Assembly: GCA_037127255.1 (NCBI GenBank)
Contig: JBANSL010000008.1
Location: 10,919,396 to 10,983,395 of the forward strand
Length of the DNA: 64,000 nt
Origin: Persicaria tinctoria
Taxonomy: Eukaryota; Streptophyta; Magnoliopsida; Caryophyllales; Polygonaceae
Direction: 5' to 3'
In this document: piece after piece, positions 38,401 through 50,174 of the stretch
Layout of the letters: each line of letters starts with the position of its first letter
Position numbering within the stretch: the first letter of the stretch is position 1
The notes under the pieces: model-generated
What the model was told of the DNA's origin: nothing
Seen by the model: the letters and a program-made list of their open reading frames with translations, nothing else
Database searches by the model: none
Translations under genes and position numbers: made by a program

Positions 38401-40108
38401 GTGCATCATGTTTTTTAGTTGAACAATAAGTACCAGACAAGCTAATAATTCGACCGTGTTCTAAAGGGCAAATATGTTTTCGGTTTTTAATACACATACT
38501 CCTCCTTACCCAGCACATTATGGGCTTAGGCTGAAGTTCTTGTATGCCAACAATGCAAGAAATAAAAAGGCACCCCCACCCCTGCAAAGGGTCAATGCCT
38601 ATGCAGCTTGCCATTTTCTAGTGAAAGATGCAAAGTACTACCCATCCTACACTTCCGATTTGTCGTATCTGGTGTACGGGGATAGGATATGTATGTAACA
38701 AAAGGGCATTAACTAAACAACAACAACAATATGTAATGAAAGGATATGCAAATTTGTGAAATATGACCCTTTCTTGAGGTGTTTAGATTGAGGGATGGGC
38801 ATTGAATAAGAAAGTGATCAATTTTAATCTTCTGTGTCAGATGCAGCAGGAAATCTGATAAAATGCCACTAGGTGATGTATAAAAGATACATGATTAACC
38901 ATACCTGTTGGTCTTTCGTTAGAAAAAATGTCTAATTCTTGCCTGCTGTCAAAAAATAAAAAAATTTGATTAACCATACCTATTGTCTTCTTCTTGCATG
39001 CTGTCAAAGGAATTTGCTTTTCAGCAATCTCAAAGTACCATCTCAGATACAGTCATACAGATAGTGCAGCTTAGTTGTAATTAAGCAGAAGCACAAAAAT
39101 GTCTGAAATTCACATTGACAGAAATGCATTGGTGTACCAATTCCATCCCTAGTATTTACGCCCGTGAATGGGTTTCAGCTTCAAACCCTAGATTGACGAT
39201 GTGTTCACCGCAGGGAGCAGGGGAAACAATTTTCACACAAGGGTAAACACCGCAATTGAAATGAGTAAATTGTGCCATACCGATGAACGAGTAGCTATCT
39301 GCCTATCAACAGTGTAGGGGAGGGGAGGAATACAAATCAACTTGGAATGGGTAAAATGTGAAATGTTTCCAGCAGATGAATTTGAAATTTGCTCCTGAAT
39401 GGGAAGTGTGATCAAACAAAAATGCCGACAACAACGAAGTTTGCGTGAACAGGCAAACGACGTCGTTCAACTCAAAAGTCGAAACCAGTTGTTATGAATC
39501 CCATACCGGAAACAGACACTTGGCTATTTCATCACAACCTTCCTGCTTTCAATGGAGGAAGCAACTGACACCCATCCCACACCTCTTTTGCTCTGTCTCC
39601 CCAACAGTTTCAACAGTCACCCATCAACAACAATATCCAACAATTGCTGAATCGCAATCCTCAAAGGAAGCAAATTTTCGTCGTCCAACAAGCTCATAGA
39701 TTCAAACAGTTATTCCAGGGATGGGGAAAAGTTAGACCAAGGTTGGCCCATTTATATAGAAGGTACGGCATCAGCTGGCAAGCCCCATACCGAAGGAACA
39801 GTTATGGCATTGAAGGAACCCATAGAGTAGTAGAGAGGCATTGCCGGCAACATATTCGTGCAACAAGATCAGTAAATTCGTATGTATGTGGCCAAAGGAG
39901 AGACATGTTCTCTTGAAATTTTGCAAATGAGTTGAGTTTTGATTACAAGTTTACAATGTCATTTATTCCACTGAAAAATCAAGGAGCTTGACAATAAAAC
40001 AAAGGTTACTAGGAGATAAAGCTTTCTTATCTTTTTGAGTTCATATTTTGGCTCCACATCCTCTAGAACAGTGGGGCGATGATTGAAATCGCATGAGAAT
40101 CACAAGGC
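35403..40108. other. Intergenic region upstream of SOFL / downstream of NDUFS4
   Basis: 4.7 kb without a supportable gene. It includes the SOFL promoter side, a strong hairpin (36971-37023), a short GTT microsatellite near 37370 and an AAC run near 38715. Two overlapping ORFs at 39445-39916 show no known motif and no consistent codon bias. Confidence 0.55.
36971..37023. repeat. Near-perfect 24-bp inverted repeat (hairpin)
   Basis: The left arm ATTGCGTCGACTGGTGACTG and the inverse of the right arm, ATTGCGTCGACTGATGACTG, differ once over 20 bp and continue for a few more. The loop is only ~5 nt. It stands alone in intergenic DNA with no flanking transposon duplication found. Confidence 0.8.
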
Positions 40109-42460
40109 CTATTTGCTCACTGATACGGCAGGGCCCTTCCATTTAAAGTTGTCTGCATACGATTTAGGCTGCAGAAAGAGACAAATACATAAAGCGATTA
40201 TGAGTAGACGTCTTCTAGTTAAGAAAGCAAGTTCAATGACCCATTTGATGAACAAAAGGGTTTAAAGGAGTCTTCAGTGATCTGTATTTAGACAGACTTA
40301 AGACCTCTAGTTGGTGACAGATTTGATTGAGGGTTTCAAGGCCACCAGGGGAGAAGATGGAGATCAATCCCGTGGCATGAAACAGAAAACTAAAAACATT
40401 GCTTTAGACATTATAAATGTAATGGTGAGTCGAGATTTGAATCTTGCAAGGCAAATTCGGCAATTCTGCAACTACAATGGAAAAGTATGAAAAATAATGA
40501 AGCTTGAAAGAAACAACAAAGTTGACCATGAAAAAGCCTTGCTGCATAGGATTTTTTCTTCTATGATGGATCACCACATTGAATTAATATGCGGTGAAAA
40601 AGGAGAGCTATACCTTAAGAAGAGGCGTGGCATGCTTCTTTACCTACACAAAGCGTATCCAGAAGTTAAATATGAATTAGGCAACAGTCAAATATGGAAG
40701 AAAAGACACATAATAAATTAGCAATGACCATGTCAGAACATATTCGTATCCACATGCACTACATAAATCACAGAATTGTTGCAGCAAAGAAGATAGTACA
40801 GAAGATAGTACAAAGCAAAGGCAAAATTAACAGCAACGAAAAATTAGTCAATCTCGAGCAAATCCACGGAAACAAAGTCAATATACAAAGAGATTTAAAG
40901 GATAGACTACGGAAGGGGAACAGTAAAGCACATAATGCATTAAAAGCAGCAAATTAATTCCAAAGGAACATACTGAATATTGCCAACCATGTCTCTCAGC
41001 AAAGGACCTTGCAGCCTCCTCACTATCAAAACTTATGCCAGCATCCCCAACATTGGCATATGGGTCTCCCGTAGATGTCCAGCCCATTAAAGGATTCTCC
41101 CATCTAATAAAAAAGCAAAGGAAGAGAGCACGTTTATCCACTATTAGTATGAAGTACACAAGTTTAAGCCAAAATGACCCTTAGAAGATAATATGATTTG
41201 TTAAGCAGAGAACCCGTGCTAAGCAATTCTGATGCTTAAGTTAATGGATGCATTAAAAGACAACGAAATGATTGAGATGCTTGAGACTGTTGTTGGAAAT
41301 CATTGTCAAAAAAGAAACAAAAATCTTACTAAACATACTTTTGTGTGGACAAGAAATTGATTTTCCACTTGCCGACTTTTCCAGAGCCTTGTTGGCTTGC
41401 AGTACGAGCAGGTGAGAAAATCACAACCTATGGTTCACAAGATACAGCTCCGTCCATAAGGATAAGAAGTAATGTTGATAAGAAAGATTCCTTTGCTGAA
41501 TATTCATGTACCAAGAGGAAAAAGTACTGCAAATTGTCTGTATTTTGAGTTAGGGGTTAAATCAATGACTCAATATTTTAAGCCTTAAATTCATATAATT
41601 CATTGCTGAAATATTCATATGATTCCTTGTAGCATTACCCTCCTGGCTATTGCATGTGCTAAACCAATAGTATCATAAAGTAAAACAACATATTTGTTGT
41701 CCATAGAATTCCAAATCATGGACCTCCCATTTGAAAATTTTACCTATAATTGATAGTTTGTCCACTTCTACAGAAGCTCTGCGTTTCCATTTCTATCTGG
41801 CATTATCAACCAAAAAATCATTTTGATCTTGTATTCCTATAAAGCAATCAACAAGCTGATTTGTCAACACTCAAGCTTGTCAGTATGAAGTACTGCAATC
41901 AAACAAACAATTAAAAAGCTAACATTTCCTTCCCAACCCCAAAACCAGCCACTTTTAGCAAAAGCATATATTGAGGTATCCCTATGAAAACCAAAAAGAA
42001 TGCATAAGCAACGAAGATCTTCAAAAATCTAATTGCCAAAAACGCCTAAATCTTGCTGAAATACAAATTTAAACCTACAAGCAAACAATTCCATCTCTAA
42101 GGAAATAAACCTACAAGCAAACAATTGCTGATGCGTTTATCCAAAGAAAATTTGCAATCCCTAATCACGTCGTAATTGATTGAATCTAACAAGTGCTTCG
42201 TACAACCGCCAAGCAGTAAAAATCACGCAATCAACACGAAAAAAAAAAATGACGGTATATTCATCCCAAATTTCTTCAAAAGAAACTGAAATGGTACATA
42301 CTCTTCGACGAAGATGTTCTTCGGGGATCCCAGAAACCATGCCAACCTGCCCGGGTTTAGCTTCAACAAGTGCATCAGAAGAGAAGGATCTTGCCGCGGC
42401 CGCTGCGGATCCTTGCGCACCACGCGCTAGTCTCAGCCCTCTTTGCAGAGAAGTCGCCAT
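40109..42460 (-). CDS. NDUFS4: Mitochondrial complex I subunit NDUFS4 (18 kDa Fe-S protein), 155 aa
   Basis: Nuclear-encoded accessory subunit of NADH:ubiquinone oxidoreductase; Arabidopsis FRO1 is the orthologue I know. Exons: 42302-42460, 41339-41427, 40974-41103, 40614-40643, 40109-40168; 468 nt, phases close. The N terminus [14 protein letters not shown] with Ala/Arg/Ser-rich text is a mitochondrial presequence. [47 protein letters not shown] and [14 protein letters not shown] are family signatures, and NFKWKG lies near the C terminus. Exon 4 is just 30 nt. The ORF is open upstream to 42616, but ATG 42460 fits the family. It is divergent from the F-box gene. Confidence 0.95.
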
Positions 42461-42888
42461 TGCAGAGCTGCTCAAACTCTCTCCTTCCCCTTTTCTCTGA
42501 ATCTCGGTGAAATGGCAACCACCACGTTCACCTGGTAAACGCCTGTTGGCTATTGGGCCCGGCCCGGTCCATTTTGGCCCAATGTCACAGAAGTTATTCA
42601 CTGCGTCGCGGTGCACCGTTGGCGAACACGCGTCTGAATTTCATCCCCAAAATCTTCTCATTTCCTCTCTTCCTCCTCCGAGTGCGAGCCATTTCGCAGA
42701 ATCATTCCGTATTCCACACCGAATCTTCCATTGTTGCAAGCTTGCGATTTCAATCGATTCGACAAATTTTCTAGCTTGATAACCTCACCTCGCAGATAAA
42801 GCTTGAATCTTGTTATATTCCGTCTAAACGAGGAACCCTAGCCATCCTCAGGTATACACCTGTGGAAGGAGGTCAATTGTCGGTGATA
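42461..42888. promoter_or_regulatory. Divergent NDUFS4 / F-box intergenic promoter
   Basis: Only 428 bp separate the two start codons. Site II-type TGGGCC lies at 42554-42559 and its inverse GGCCCA at 42576-42581. Such pairs are typical of plant genes for mitochondrial and other housekeeping proteins. No TATA box is obvious for either side. Confidence 0.6.
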
Positions 42889-45339
42889 ATGGCGGATTAT
42901 GGTGATCCATCTGCCATGGCCACATTTTCATTCTCCGACTTCCCGGATGACGTCCAGCTGTGTGTCCTCTCTTTCCTCACTCGCGCGGACCTCACCTCCT
43001 TCTCCTGCACCTCGAAACTCTTCGCCTCCCTGTGTCGCGCCGATAGCAAGCTCTGGTATGCGCTATGCGACCGGCGATGGGGTTCCAAGACCGAAATCAG
43101 GAAATGGGGGAATGGCCAGGTAGGCTTCAAGCACCTCTATAGGACCCTGGACGAGTACGACAATCTCATTGGCTTCTGGCGCCGGATTTGCGATTCTGGT
43201 TATCCTCCCAATTCCAATTCCGCCGATTCTTCCGCGCTGGTGTTCTTCGAGTGGGGCCCGTCTTCCATAACAGGATCTTGGGTTTCGCCGTCGAAGAACG
43301 GCGGGTACAATGTGGTCAAAACACCGTTTATCTGGATGAGCCTCTCGCCCGAAGGTGAGGCTCTCAGTTACTTGGATCCGAATTGCCGGGCTGCTTCAGT
43401 TGGATCCGAATTGGTTCCGATCAATCTGAATTTCGTTGGTAAAACTCATGTATTTCTGGCAGAAAGCAATTCAGGCTCCCCTGAGAGTATGATGGCTGGG
43501 AACGGTTGGCAAATGACTGGCAACTTCTCGAATTCCGGTGGGGAAGAAATCAATGGCGTTGAGATCGAAAATATGGTTGGGGCTGAGATTGGGTCGCCCC
43601 CTGATCGCTTGATGTCTGAGATTTATCAGTACTTTGCGAACCGGACGAGTCCTGGGGCCGGTGGCGAGAGGGCTTGGAGAAGGCAGAGAAGGAGAGAGAG
43701 GGAGAGGAGGGGGAGGAAGAGATGGGAGCCTGAGCACTTGGTCAAGATTGTCAATTCTTCGCCCTCGCCTTCTCGGCCTCTGCAGGGTCTGTGGAAGGTC
43801 AGCACTCATTTCTCTAACTTCCATCTTCATTTTCTGTTACATGTAATCTTCCAATTTCAGCTTTTATTGGGTAATGAAGTTATCAATTGCTGTAACTTAG
43901 GGAAGCTCAAGTCATGTTTTCATAATCATAAAAACCCGAGCTTGGTTTAGTTGGCATCTATAGAGATGATAGAATGGCATATGCCTTGATTGAAAAAATG
44001 TTGCCCGAAGATTTGCTAGTTGATGAGGATTGGCTTGATGAAGATTAAAAGGTACTATTAGGAACTATTTAGGCAAATCAAAAGAGGTCTCCTTGAATAG
44101 CAATACTGAATTAAAACTCGATCTCAGGGCTTCTGGTATGGAAGAAACCTAATATGCATAGCTGCTCTAACTGTTGATTTCTGATGTTTGCTTCCAACAA
44201 TGCAAATATTCTTCAGGATATTGATTCTTTCCTCCTTGGCTCCTTCGGTTATGGGGTTTGGTTGAAAAAATTGGGCTTTGATGACTCCTGGATATTGATT
44301 TCTTAGAGCATCTCCAACAACTCCTCTGAAAATTTGAAATTCTCCAATTTGGAGAAGATTTTAGGTGTTTTGCCCTAACAGATTCCTTAAAATTTTCTCC
44401 AAACTAGAGAACTTGATGAGAGAGAGCCAAAATCTCCAAATTTGCAGCATTCTCCATTATTTTGTAGAAGGGTTTGGGGAATTATTTTGAAATCTCCAAA
44501 TTAGAGAATCCATTGGAGTTGGAGAAAATTTCTTGTTTGCAAAATTGAATTTTACTTCTCTATAATAGAGAAATTATAGAGAAACCGTTATAGATGCTCT
44601 TAGCACATGAATTAAATATCAAGGATACTACGAACTGTCATCAAGCTTTCTGAATGCTCCAAAACTCTAATGCTGATATAGAAGTTATTGAATGGTGTTG
44701 TATACCCAGATGTTCAAAATAGTAACTTGGGACTTTTTGCTAGTTTTGTCATGGGAGTGCACTAAAAAATCCTCGCCTTAACTTTTGAAAGGTGCTGGAT
44801 ACAATGCAACCATAAATTGTCGAATTCTGAGTCTGAGATTATGAGAATGGATCAGTGATAGACATTTCCTATTGCAGGGTATTTGTGAAGATATGACTCT
44901 AGAATTTTATCTTGTAAGCTACGATGAGCTTGGAGGCATTGCGTGCAGGCGGGTTGGGGACTCTCTTAAAGCACTATCCGGCGGGGCGCCTATCTTTTGG
45001 ACCTCAGCTGCCACATTCATAGAGTCGCCTCTTTCACCTGAAGAAGAACAAGAGTACTCTACTCGTGTGCATCTTAAGCCCATCACAGATGCAGCCAACG
45101 CCGGATCTGAGACTCTTCGTTCAAGAGACGACGAAGTAGTATCTCGCATCATGTACATAAACTCAAGTTATGATCTGGTGATTCCAGATCTGGCTGAAAC
45201 TGCCGCAAACCCTAGGCATGTCGAAGGCAGGATTTGGCAGTACACTGATGGGACGTTCGGGCTTGGTTTCCTCAGGAACAATTTCATCGTGGATCTGAAG
45301 CACATTGCGCGTGATGGCCAACTCCTTGACGCCAATTGA
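42889..45339 (+). CDS. F-box protein, At3g12350-like (456 aa)
   Basis: Probable substrate receptor of an SCF ubiquitin ligase; the target is unknown. Two exons: 42889-43797 and 44878-45339; 1371 nt, phase closes. An F-box spans residues ~14-60 (FSDFPDDVQLCVLSFLTRADL ... FASLCRADSKLWYALC). The middle has a conserved-looking LIGFWRR/FFEWGPSSITGSW region. A very basic stretch lies before the intron (RRQRRRERERRGRKRW). The C terminus (EGRIWQYTDGTFGLGFLRNNF) matches the small plant subfamily I associate with At3g12350. ATG 42889 (AATGGC) is preferred over the in-frame ATG at 42862. No Kelch or LRR repeats are visible. Confidence 0.87.
44306..44599. mobile_element. MITE in the F-box gene intron (TTA target duplication)
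   Basis: Termini GAGCATCTCC and the inverse of GATGCTC are flanked by TTA on both sides (44303-44305 and 44600-44602). Sub-terminal inverted text repeats (TCTCCAAATT/AATTTGGAGA). Length 294 bp, noncoding. The TTA duplication suggests a PIF/Harbinger (Tourist) origin. Confidence 0.65.
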
Positions 45340-45684
45340 ATCTTCAAGGAAGTGGCTTGTGAAGTTGTGATTGTTTTCAGTTTCACACTTGGTACAATTG
45401 TACTGACAAGGTTACTCATGTTAACTTTAGCTGGTGCTTCCAGTTGTTGTGGCCTTGTGGGTTTGTAACATGTTTACATTTTAGGAAGGGTGATGCAACC
45501 CATGTAATGTAAATATGTGATCAAATAAGCTAGCAGCTTAATTGATTTTATTTTGTTCATTTGACACCTTAAGTTGATGGACACCACATATTGTACTGAT
45601 GAAAATAAAAGTGTGTGCTTACAGCTTGTTATTTGATAGATTGTAAGTACACTGTATTATTGATATTATTGAAGATAGTATAGA

Positions 45685-45955
45685 AATCAGTATGTATAAT
45701 ATATCATATCAATTGAACTGGAAAGGATCTAAAAAAATATATCATATCAATTGTGCAATATTGGGGGAAATAATCAGTATGTATAATATATCATATCAAT
45801 TGAACTGGAAACATGGAGACGCTTGTGAGTGGGAGGGTCAACCCCTTAAATGAGCCTACAGTAACCCGATCCAGATGTAGAGTGGGCAAAGCCCACTTGA
45901 ACTGGAAAGGATCTAAAAAAATATATCATATCAATTGTGCAATATTGGGGGAAAT
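45685..45955. repeat. Local duplication split by an 85-bp insert
   Basis: 45685-45724 is repeated exactly at 45772-45811, and 45713-45771 is repeated exactly at 45897-45955. The simplest reading is an 87-bp tandem duplication. Its second copy then took an 85-bp insert (45812-45896) that is flanked by the 12-bp duplication TTGAACTGGAAA. The insert is GC-richer than its surroundings and lacks inverted ends or a poly(A). Confidence 0.8.
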
Positions 45956-46325
45956 TGGGATGGTTGGCAAATTTATTTTTCAAGTGCAAAAACCTTCCCT
46001 TGACAATCTGATCTGTGGGTAAGTTTGACCCAAGAATAATTGTGTATAAAATGAAATTTGGAGCACTTCCTATCCTGAGCAATTGAGTAGACCATCTAGA
46101 AGGTGAACGCCTGCCATTGCCAACTAACTAATCTTTGTCCGAAACTGCTTTAACTTATTACCATATAACATATGCTAAAGTCTTTGTACCGTGTAATTTG
46201 AGTTTCTTATTATTATAATTATAATTAATATTTAAAATTATAACATAAATTTTCATATATTGTGAGATCGGAAATATGTGAAAAATATTAAACATTATAT
46301 AAGTTTGCCGGCCTATTATTCTCAT

Positions 46326-46430
46326 TCTTCGGAAACATTCTTTCGAGGTCGTCGAGGAAAGGGTGTGTACACCTCGACCTGATACCCTACACTAAACGAG
46401 ATAGTGTGAACTTCTTGTTGTTGTTGGTCT
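46326..46430 (+). mobile_element. RTE LINE 3'-end fragment
   Basis: The order TTCGGAAACATTCTTTCG, GGGTGTGTACACC, CCCTACAC and GTTGTTGTTGG is the same as in the 3' end of the RTE copy at 21748-22993. About 105 bp, noncoding. Confidence 0.6.
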
Positions 46431-46494
46431 ATCGTTCTCATTTGATTTTGTGATAAACTCCTTTTAGCTTATATGTTGTGCTTGTCAAGTGTGT

Positions 46495-46640
46495 TGCTCC
46501 TCGCCCATGGCTCCTAGGTGAGCCTGTCTGGTGGTTTGCCGCATGGGTAATCGGTATGTATCCTCTGCAGGCTAGGGTTCGAGCCCGTGAAGATTAGTCG
46601 ACAACCTTCTAACCCCATGCTAAAAAAAAGTGCGTGGCAA
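46495..46640 (+). mobile_element. SINE-like sequence with B-box
   Basis: A tRNA B-box-like GGGTTCGAGCCCG lies near 46570, preceded ~35 bp upstream by CTGGTGGTTTGCCGC, an A-box-like position. A short A-run follows. No target duplication was confirmed. Confidence 0.35.
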
Positions 46641-46764
46641 CTCATATATGACCCTCCCACATCCCAACCTATTTTGACATGGTATTAGAGTTAGATTCTA
46701 GTATGTGGTTCACATTAGCGGGGCTGATGGCCTTAAGAATGCTTTCTTTTCCTCCATATAGTTA

Positions 46765-46882
46765 TGGTTCGTTTGGATGGCCAATTATTATGCTTTATAA
46801 TGTACAATTTTGTATTATAATATATATTATAATGTAAAATTATACATTATAAGTTATAATAATTGGTCATCCAAACGTACCC
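46765..46882. mobile_element. Tourist-like MITE, 118 bp
   Basis: Nearly a complete palindrome: the ends TGGTTCGTTTGGATG and GGGTACGTTTGGATG (inverse of the right end) continue inward through CCAATTATTAT. The flanks are TTA (46762-46764 and 46883-46885). The centre is an AT hairpin. Confidence 0.75.
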
Positions 46883-46937
46883 TTATTCACCGATAAAAAA
46901 TTTTAAAAAATGGTTGATGACAATATCTTGATATATA

Positions 46938-47178
46938 CTCCATCTGTTAAAAAATATAAGTCCTTTTAAACTTAGATTTTTGTTTCAAAATATAAGTCTT
47001 TTTAAGTTTTCTAGGTATTGGGATACGAAAATTAACTTTTTGACATTTTACTCAAATTTTATTGGTTGAGAATGGTTGTGGATAATTAATGAGGGGTATA
47101 AATATAATAAATTTATAATTTTTTTAACTTGTGTACGTGCAAATGTCTATAACAACTTATATTTTTAAAAAGAGGTAG
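46938..47178. mobile_element. Eroded Stowaway-type MITE
   Basis: Ends CTCCATCTG... and inverse CTACCTCTT..., both running into AAATATAAGT, are flanked by TA. 241 bp. The ends are more diverged than in the other Stowaway copies here, suggesting greater age. Confidence 0.65.
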
Positions 47179-47590
47179 TAATAAATGGGTGGGTTGATAT
47201 GATAGTTTCAATTTGATAAATCTTGATGACGACAATATATAATATCATCAAGCTATACAAAAATAAATATGACCAAAAGAAAACAACAATCATATGTTTT
47301 TAACCACTACCGCATGATTAATACATTTTCCTACTCTGGGGTATATATATACTCCGTATTTTAATAAAAGGTTTTGAAGTACTATACAGAGTATAAATTA
47401 GCGTTGAATTATATGTCAGCATATATATAAGCATTGAAGTGGTTAAAACAGAAGTTCTGCCGTAGATACACGATAACTTCATTGCACTGCAGGTCCTTTA
47501 ACGTTATCTTCATACTTACTAAATTATTAGACTAGTTAATTTGATCATTTAGGTCGGTTTATGATAAATCGAGTTTTGAATCAATTAGAG

Positions 47591-48262
47591 GGTGTTTGGT
47601 AATGATATCTAGATATCAGATATCAGCCCTTATATATGATATTTAGTATTTAGTTGGGGCAAGGTATAGATATCAAATTAATTGATATCCTGGATATAGT
47701 TGATATACTAATCCGCCCAAAACTGATATCCCCCAATGATATCAGATATTAAAATCTCTCGTTGCTTCTCGCCGTTGCTCGCCCTCTCGCGCGCTCTTCC
47801 CTTCTTGCCATATGCTCGCCCTTCTCGCCGTCTGCAGGTACATCTCCTCTTCCTCTCCTCTCCCCTTTCCCTGAGTCAGACACCGCCCTCAGCCATGTCG
47901 TGACTACTTGCCTCTCGGTTGTTGCTGAGCTTTAATCGTTGTTGCTGATAGTTAATCATTGTCGCTGCATCTTAGCTTTCTTCTTGGTTTGTTGCATCTT
48001 CACTTTCTTCTTGGTTGTTGCTGAGTTTTAATCGTTGTTGCTGATGAGTTTTATTCAATCGTTGTTTATCGATTAGATCAAATCTGATTTATGCTGCCTT
48101 AATTCTGTTTTCGCCTGGGGTTTCTATTTGATATCTAGCAACTCATTACCAAACAACGTATAGATATCAGAACTGATATTCGATATCTTAGGACATACCA
48201 AACAGGGATATCAAGATATCATATCGATATCTGACATCTAGATATCATTACCAAACACCCCT
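47591..48262. mobile_element. TIR element with a GC-rich interior
   Basis: Both ends carry GGGTGTTTGGTAATGATATC as inverted repeats and continue with many GATATC palindromes for ~35 bp. The interior (47760-48120) is CT-rich, with repeated GTTGTTGCTGA-like units, and unlike the AT-rich ends. No transposase is seen. The target duplication could not be fixed; TTA/TAG-like bases adjoin the ends. Confidence 0.6.
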
Positions 48263-48843
48263 AGGGTTTTGGAGTCGAATCGGTTTTTACTCAGATTAAG
48301 GTTGATCACGTGTATCAAAAGCCCTGATGTTTTTAGACCTTTTGGATTTATTAAAATGTTATTTAAATTGATTTTTTACATCAAATATACGAAATTAAAT
48401 TGATAATAATAATAATCCTATTACATGAATATTTTAAGCAGAAAAATATATTTATATAGATAATTTCCTAACGTATTATAATTGTTGGAAAAATATATAC
48501 GGGTGGAAAGATTTTTGAAATTGATTTAATAGACCAAAAGGTTTGTGTTTCTATGCGGTGATATTGTTTTAAGAAATGAATAAATGAGGAAAAATATTGG
48601 AATACTCCACTAGTAAATAGCCTCTTTCCCCGAAAATCTCTTGTAAAATTCTAGATATACAAATACCAAATTATTATACGTCAGACAAACTTATTTAGAC
48701 TCGAGTGGAAATTTCACTATGAAATCGGTCAAACGCATGACAAATAATGTAATTCAAGCTTCAAAAGATATTAACTGGATTTGGAAGCTAAATCTATCTC
48801 CTAGAATAAGACGTTTTATATGGAAAATAATGGCGTCTCCTTT

Positions 48844-49162
48844 ATCCGGGTTGCCTGCTTCCCTGGAGTTTCGTCCTCACTGGCCACAAGATGATCGGGT
48901 CCTGAACTCCTGATGTATTTGCTGGCCTACGGTTCTGCTTCAGAGTGGGGCTTGGATTCGTCCGTCGTTTTTCGTCCATATCCGTTTGGTTTTGGTCCGC
49001 TTGGTTTTGTTTTTTTTGTAGGGTGTGTTTGCTTGAGTTTGCACTGTTTCGTTTTATTGTATGGTATTTTTCGATTTCTAGATGGTTTCTCCATCTTTCG
49101 CCTCGTCCGGCCCTCGAGTTTCAGATATGTCTGAACTCGAATTCTTACCTAATCAAAAAAAA
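48844..49162 (+). mobile_element. 5'-truncated copy of the 61267-62851 non-LTR family
   Basis: It starts CGTCTCCTTT and ends in CTCGAATTCTTACCTAATC plus poly(A). Imperfect target duplications TATATGGAAAATAATGG (48827-48843) and a 19-nt variant (49163-49181) flank it. The sequence aligns with the last ~300 bp of the full-length element at 61267-62851. It interrupts the zinc-binding domain of the L1 relic. Confidence 0.82.
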
Positions 49163-49963
49163 TATATAGGAAAAATAATGGTAGATGGTCTTCCTAACCA
49201 CTCAAAGGCTTAATAAATACGTTAACCGAGTTCCCAACCAGTGTAGCCTTTGCAATCAAGCGGAAGAAGATGCGAAACACTTAATGAGAAGTTGTCTATT
49301 CACGAGGAAAATAATTGACCACGTACTTTGAGATACAAACAGGAAAATACTTCCAACTTATGAATATAAATGAATCACGCCCTTTTAATAGATGAAATTT
49401 GACTTGGAAACAAAAAATTTGAGGAACTAGTCTTCATTTGGCAAACTATTTGGGAAATCAGAAATGAACTTATCTTTAGGAATAAATCTCTGGCCCCAAT
49501 AGAAAATATCATTCGAAGAACCATTGCAAACATATGTGATTGGACCCAAATTGAAAAAGATAATAATAGGAATAAAACTACAAACAAGAGAACTAAAGCT
49601 AAATGGAGCAGACCACCAGGGGCTGTCTATAAAATCAATGTGGATGACTCTGTTAATCTCACAAGTGTTTGTCATGTGGGAGGGGTTGCTCGGGACTCCG
49701 GGGTCATGTCATTGATATGTTTTACAAGTAAACTGTCAAATGCTCGGTCATTCAAACTGAAACTATCGATATACAAACATGTATGGAGCACGCAATTAGG
49801 AAAGGACTTCGAAGAGTAATAATTAAAGTGGATAATCTACAGCTCATCAAAGCCATCACTGGTCGTAATAATGTCAGACGAAAGATTATACATCACATTG
49901 AAAAGATCAAGAATTGGAATTTGCTTTTGACCTTGTTGAATAAATACAGACACTGCTACCGAG

Positions 49964-50117
49964 TATTAGGATAGAATATATCTTTTTGTATCTTTCCATA
50001 TCTTTCTATGTATATCCTACCTAGGGAGATCCTTGATCTCCAAGACTTGTAACCTTATTTATTCTCACATTGTGAATGAATGAATTAAGCTTTTCTCACA
50101 AACATTCAATCTCTATA
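49964..50117 (+). repeat. 5' LTR of the Copia element
   Basis: 154 bp, identical to the 3' LTR except for one T/C difference in the AACC(T/C)TATTT segment. Confidence 0.95.
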
Positions 50118-50174
50118 TGGTATCAACCTAATTTCGATCCTCTTCCGCCAAAATCCTAACATTTCCGACTCACG

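Noticed and set aside
39445..39916. Two overlapping ORFs of 84 and 90 codons
   Set aside because: No motif, no splice logic joining them, and overlapping frames; not supportable as a gene.
43471..43830. 119-codon minus-strand ORF
   Set aside because: It is a shadow of the basic Arg-rich segment of the F-box gene.
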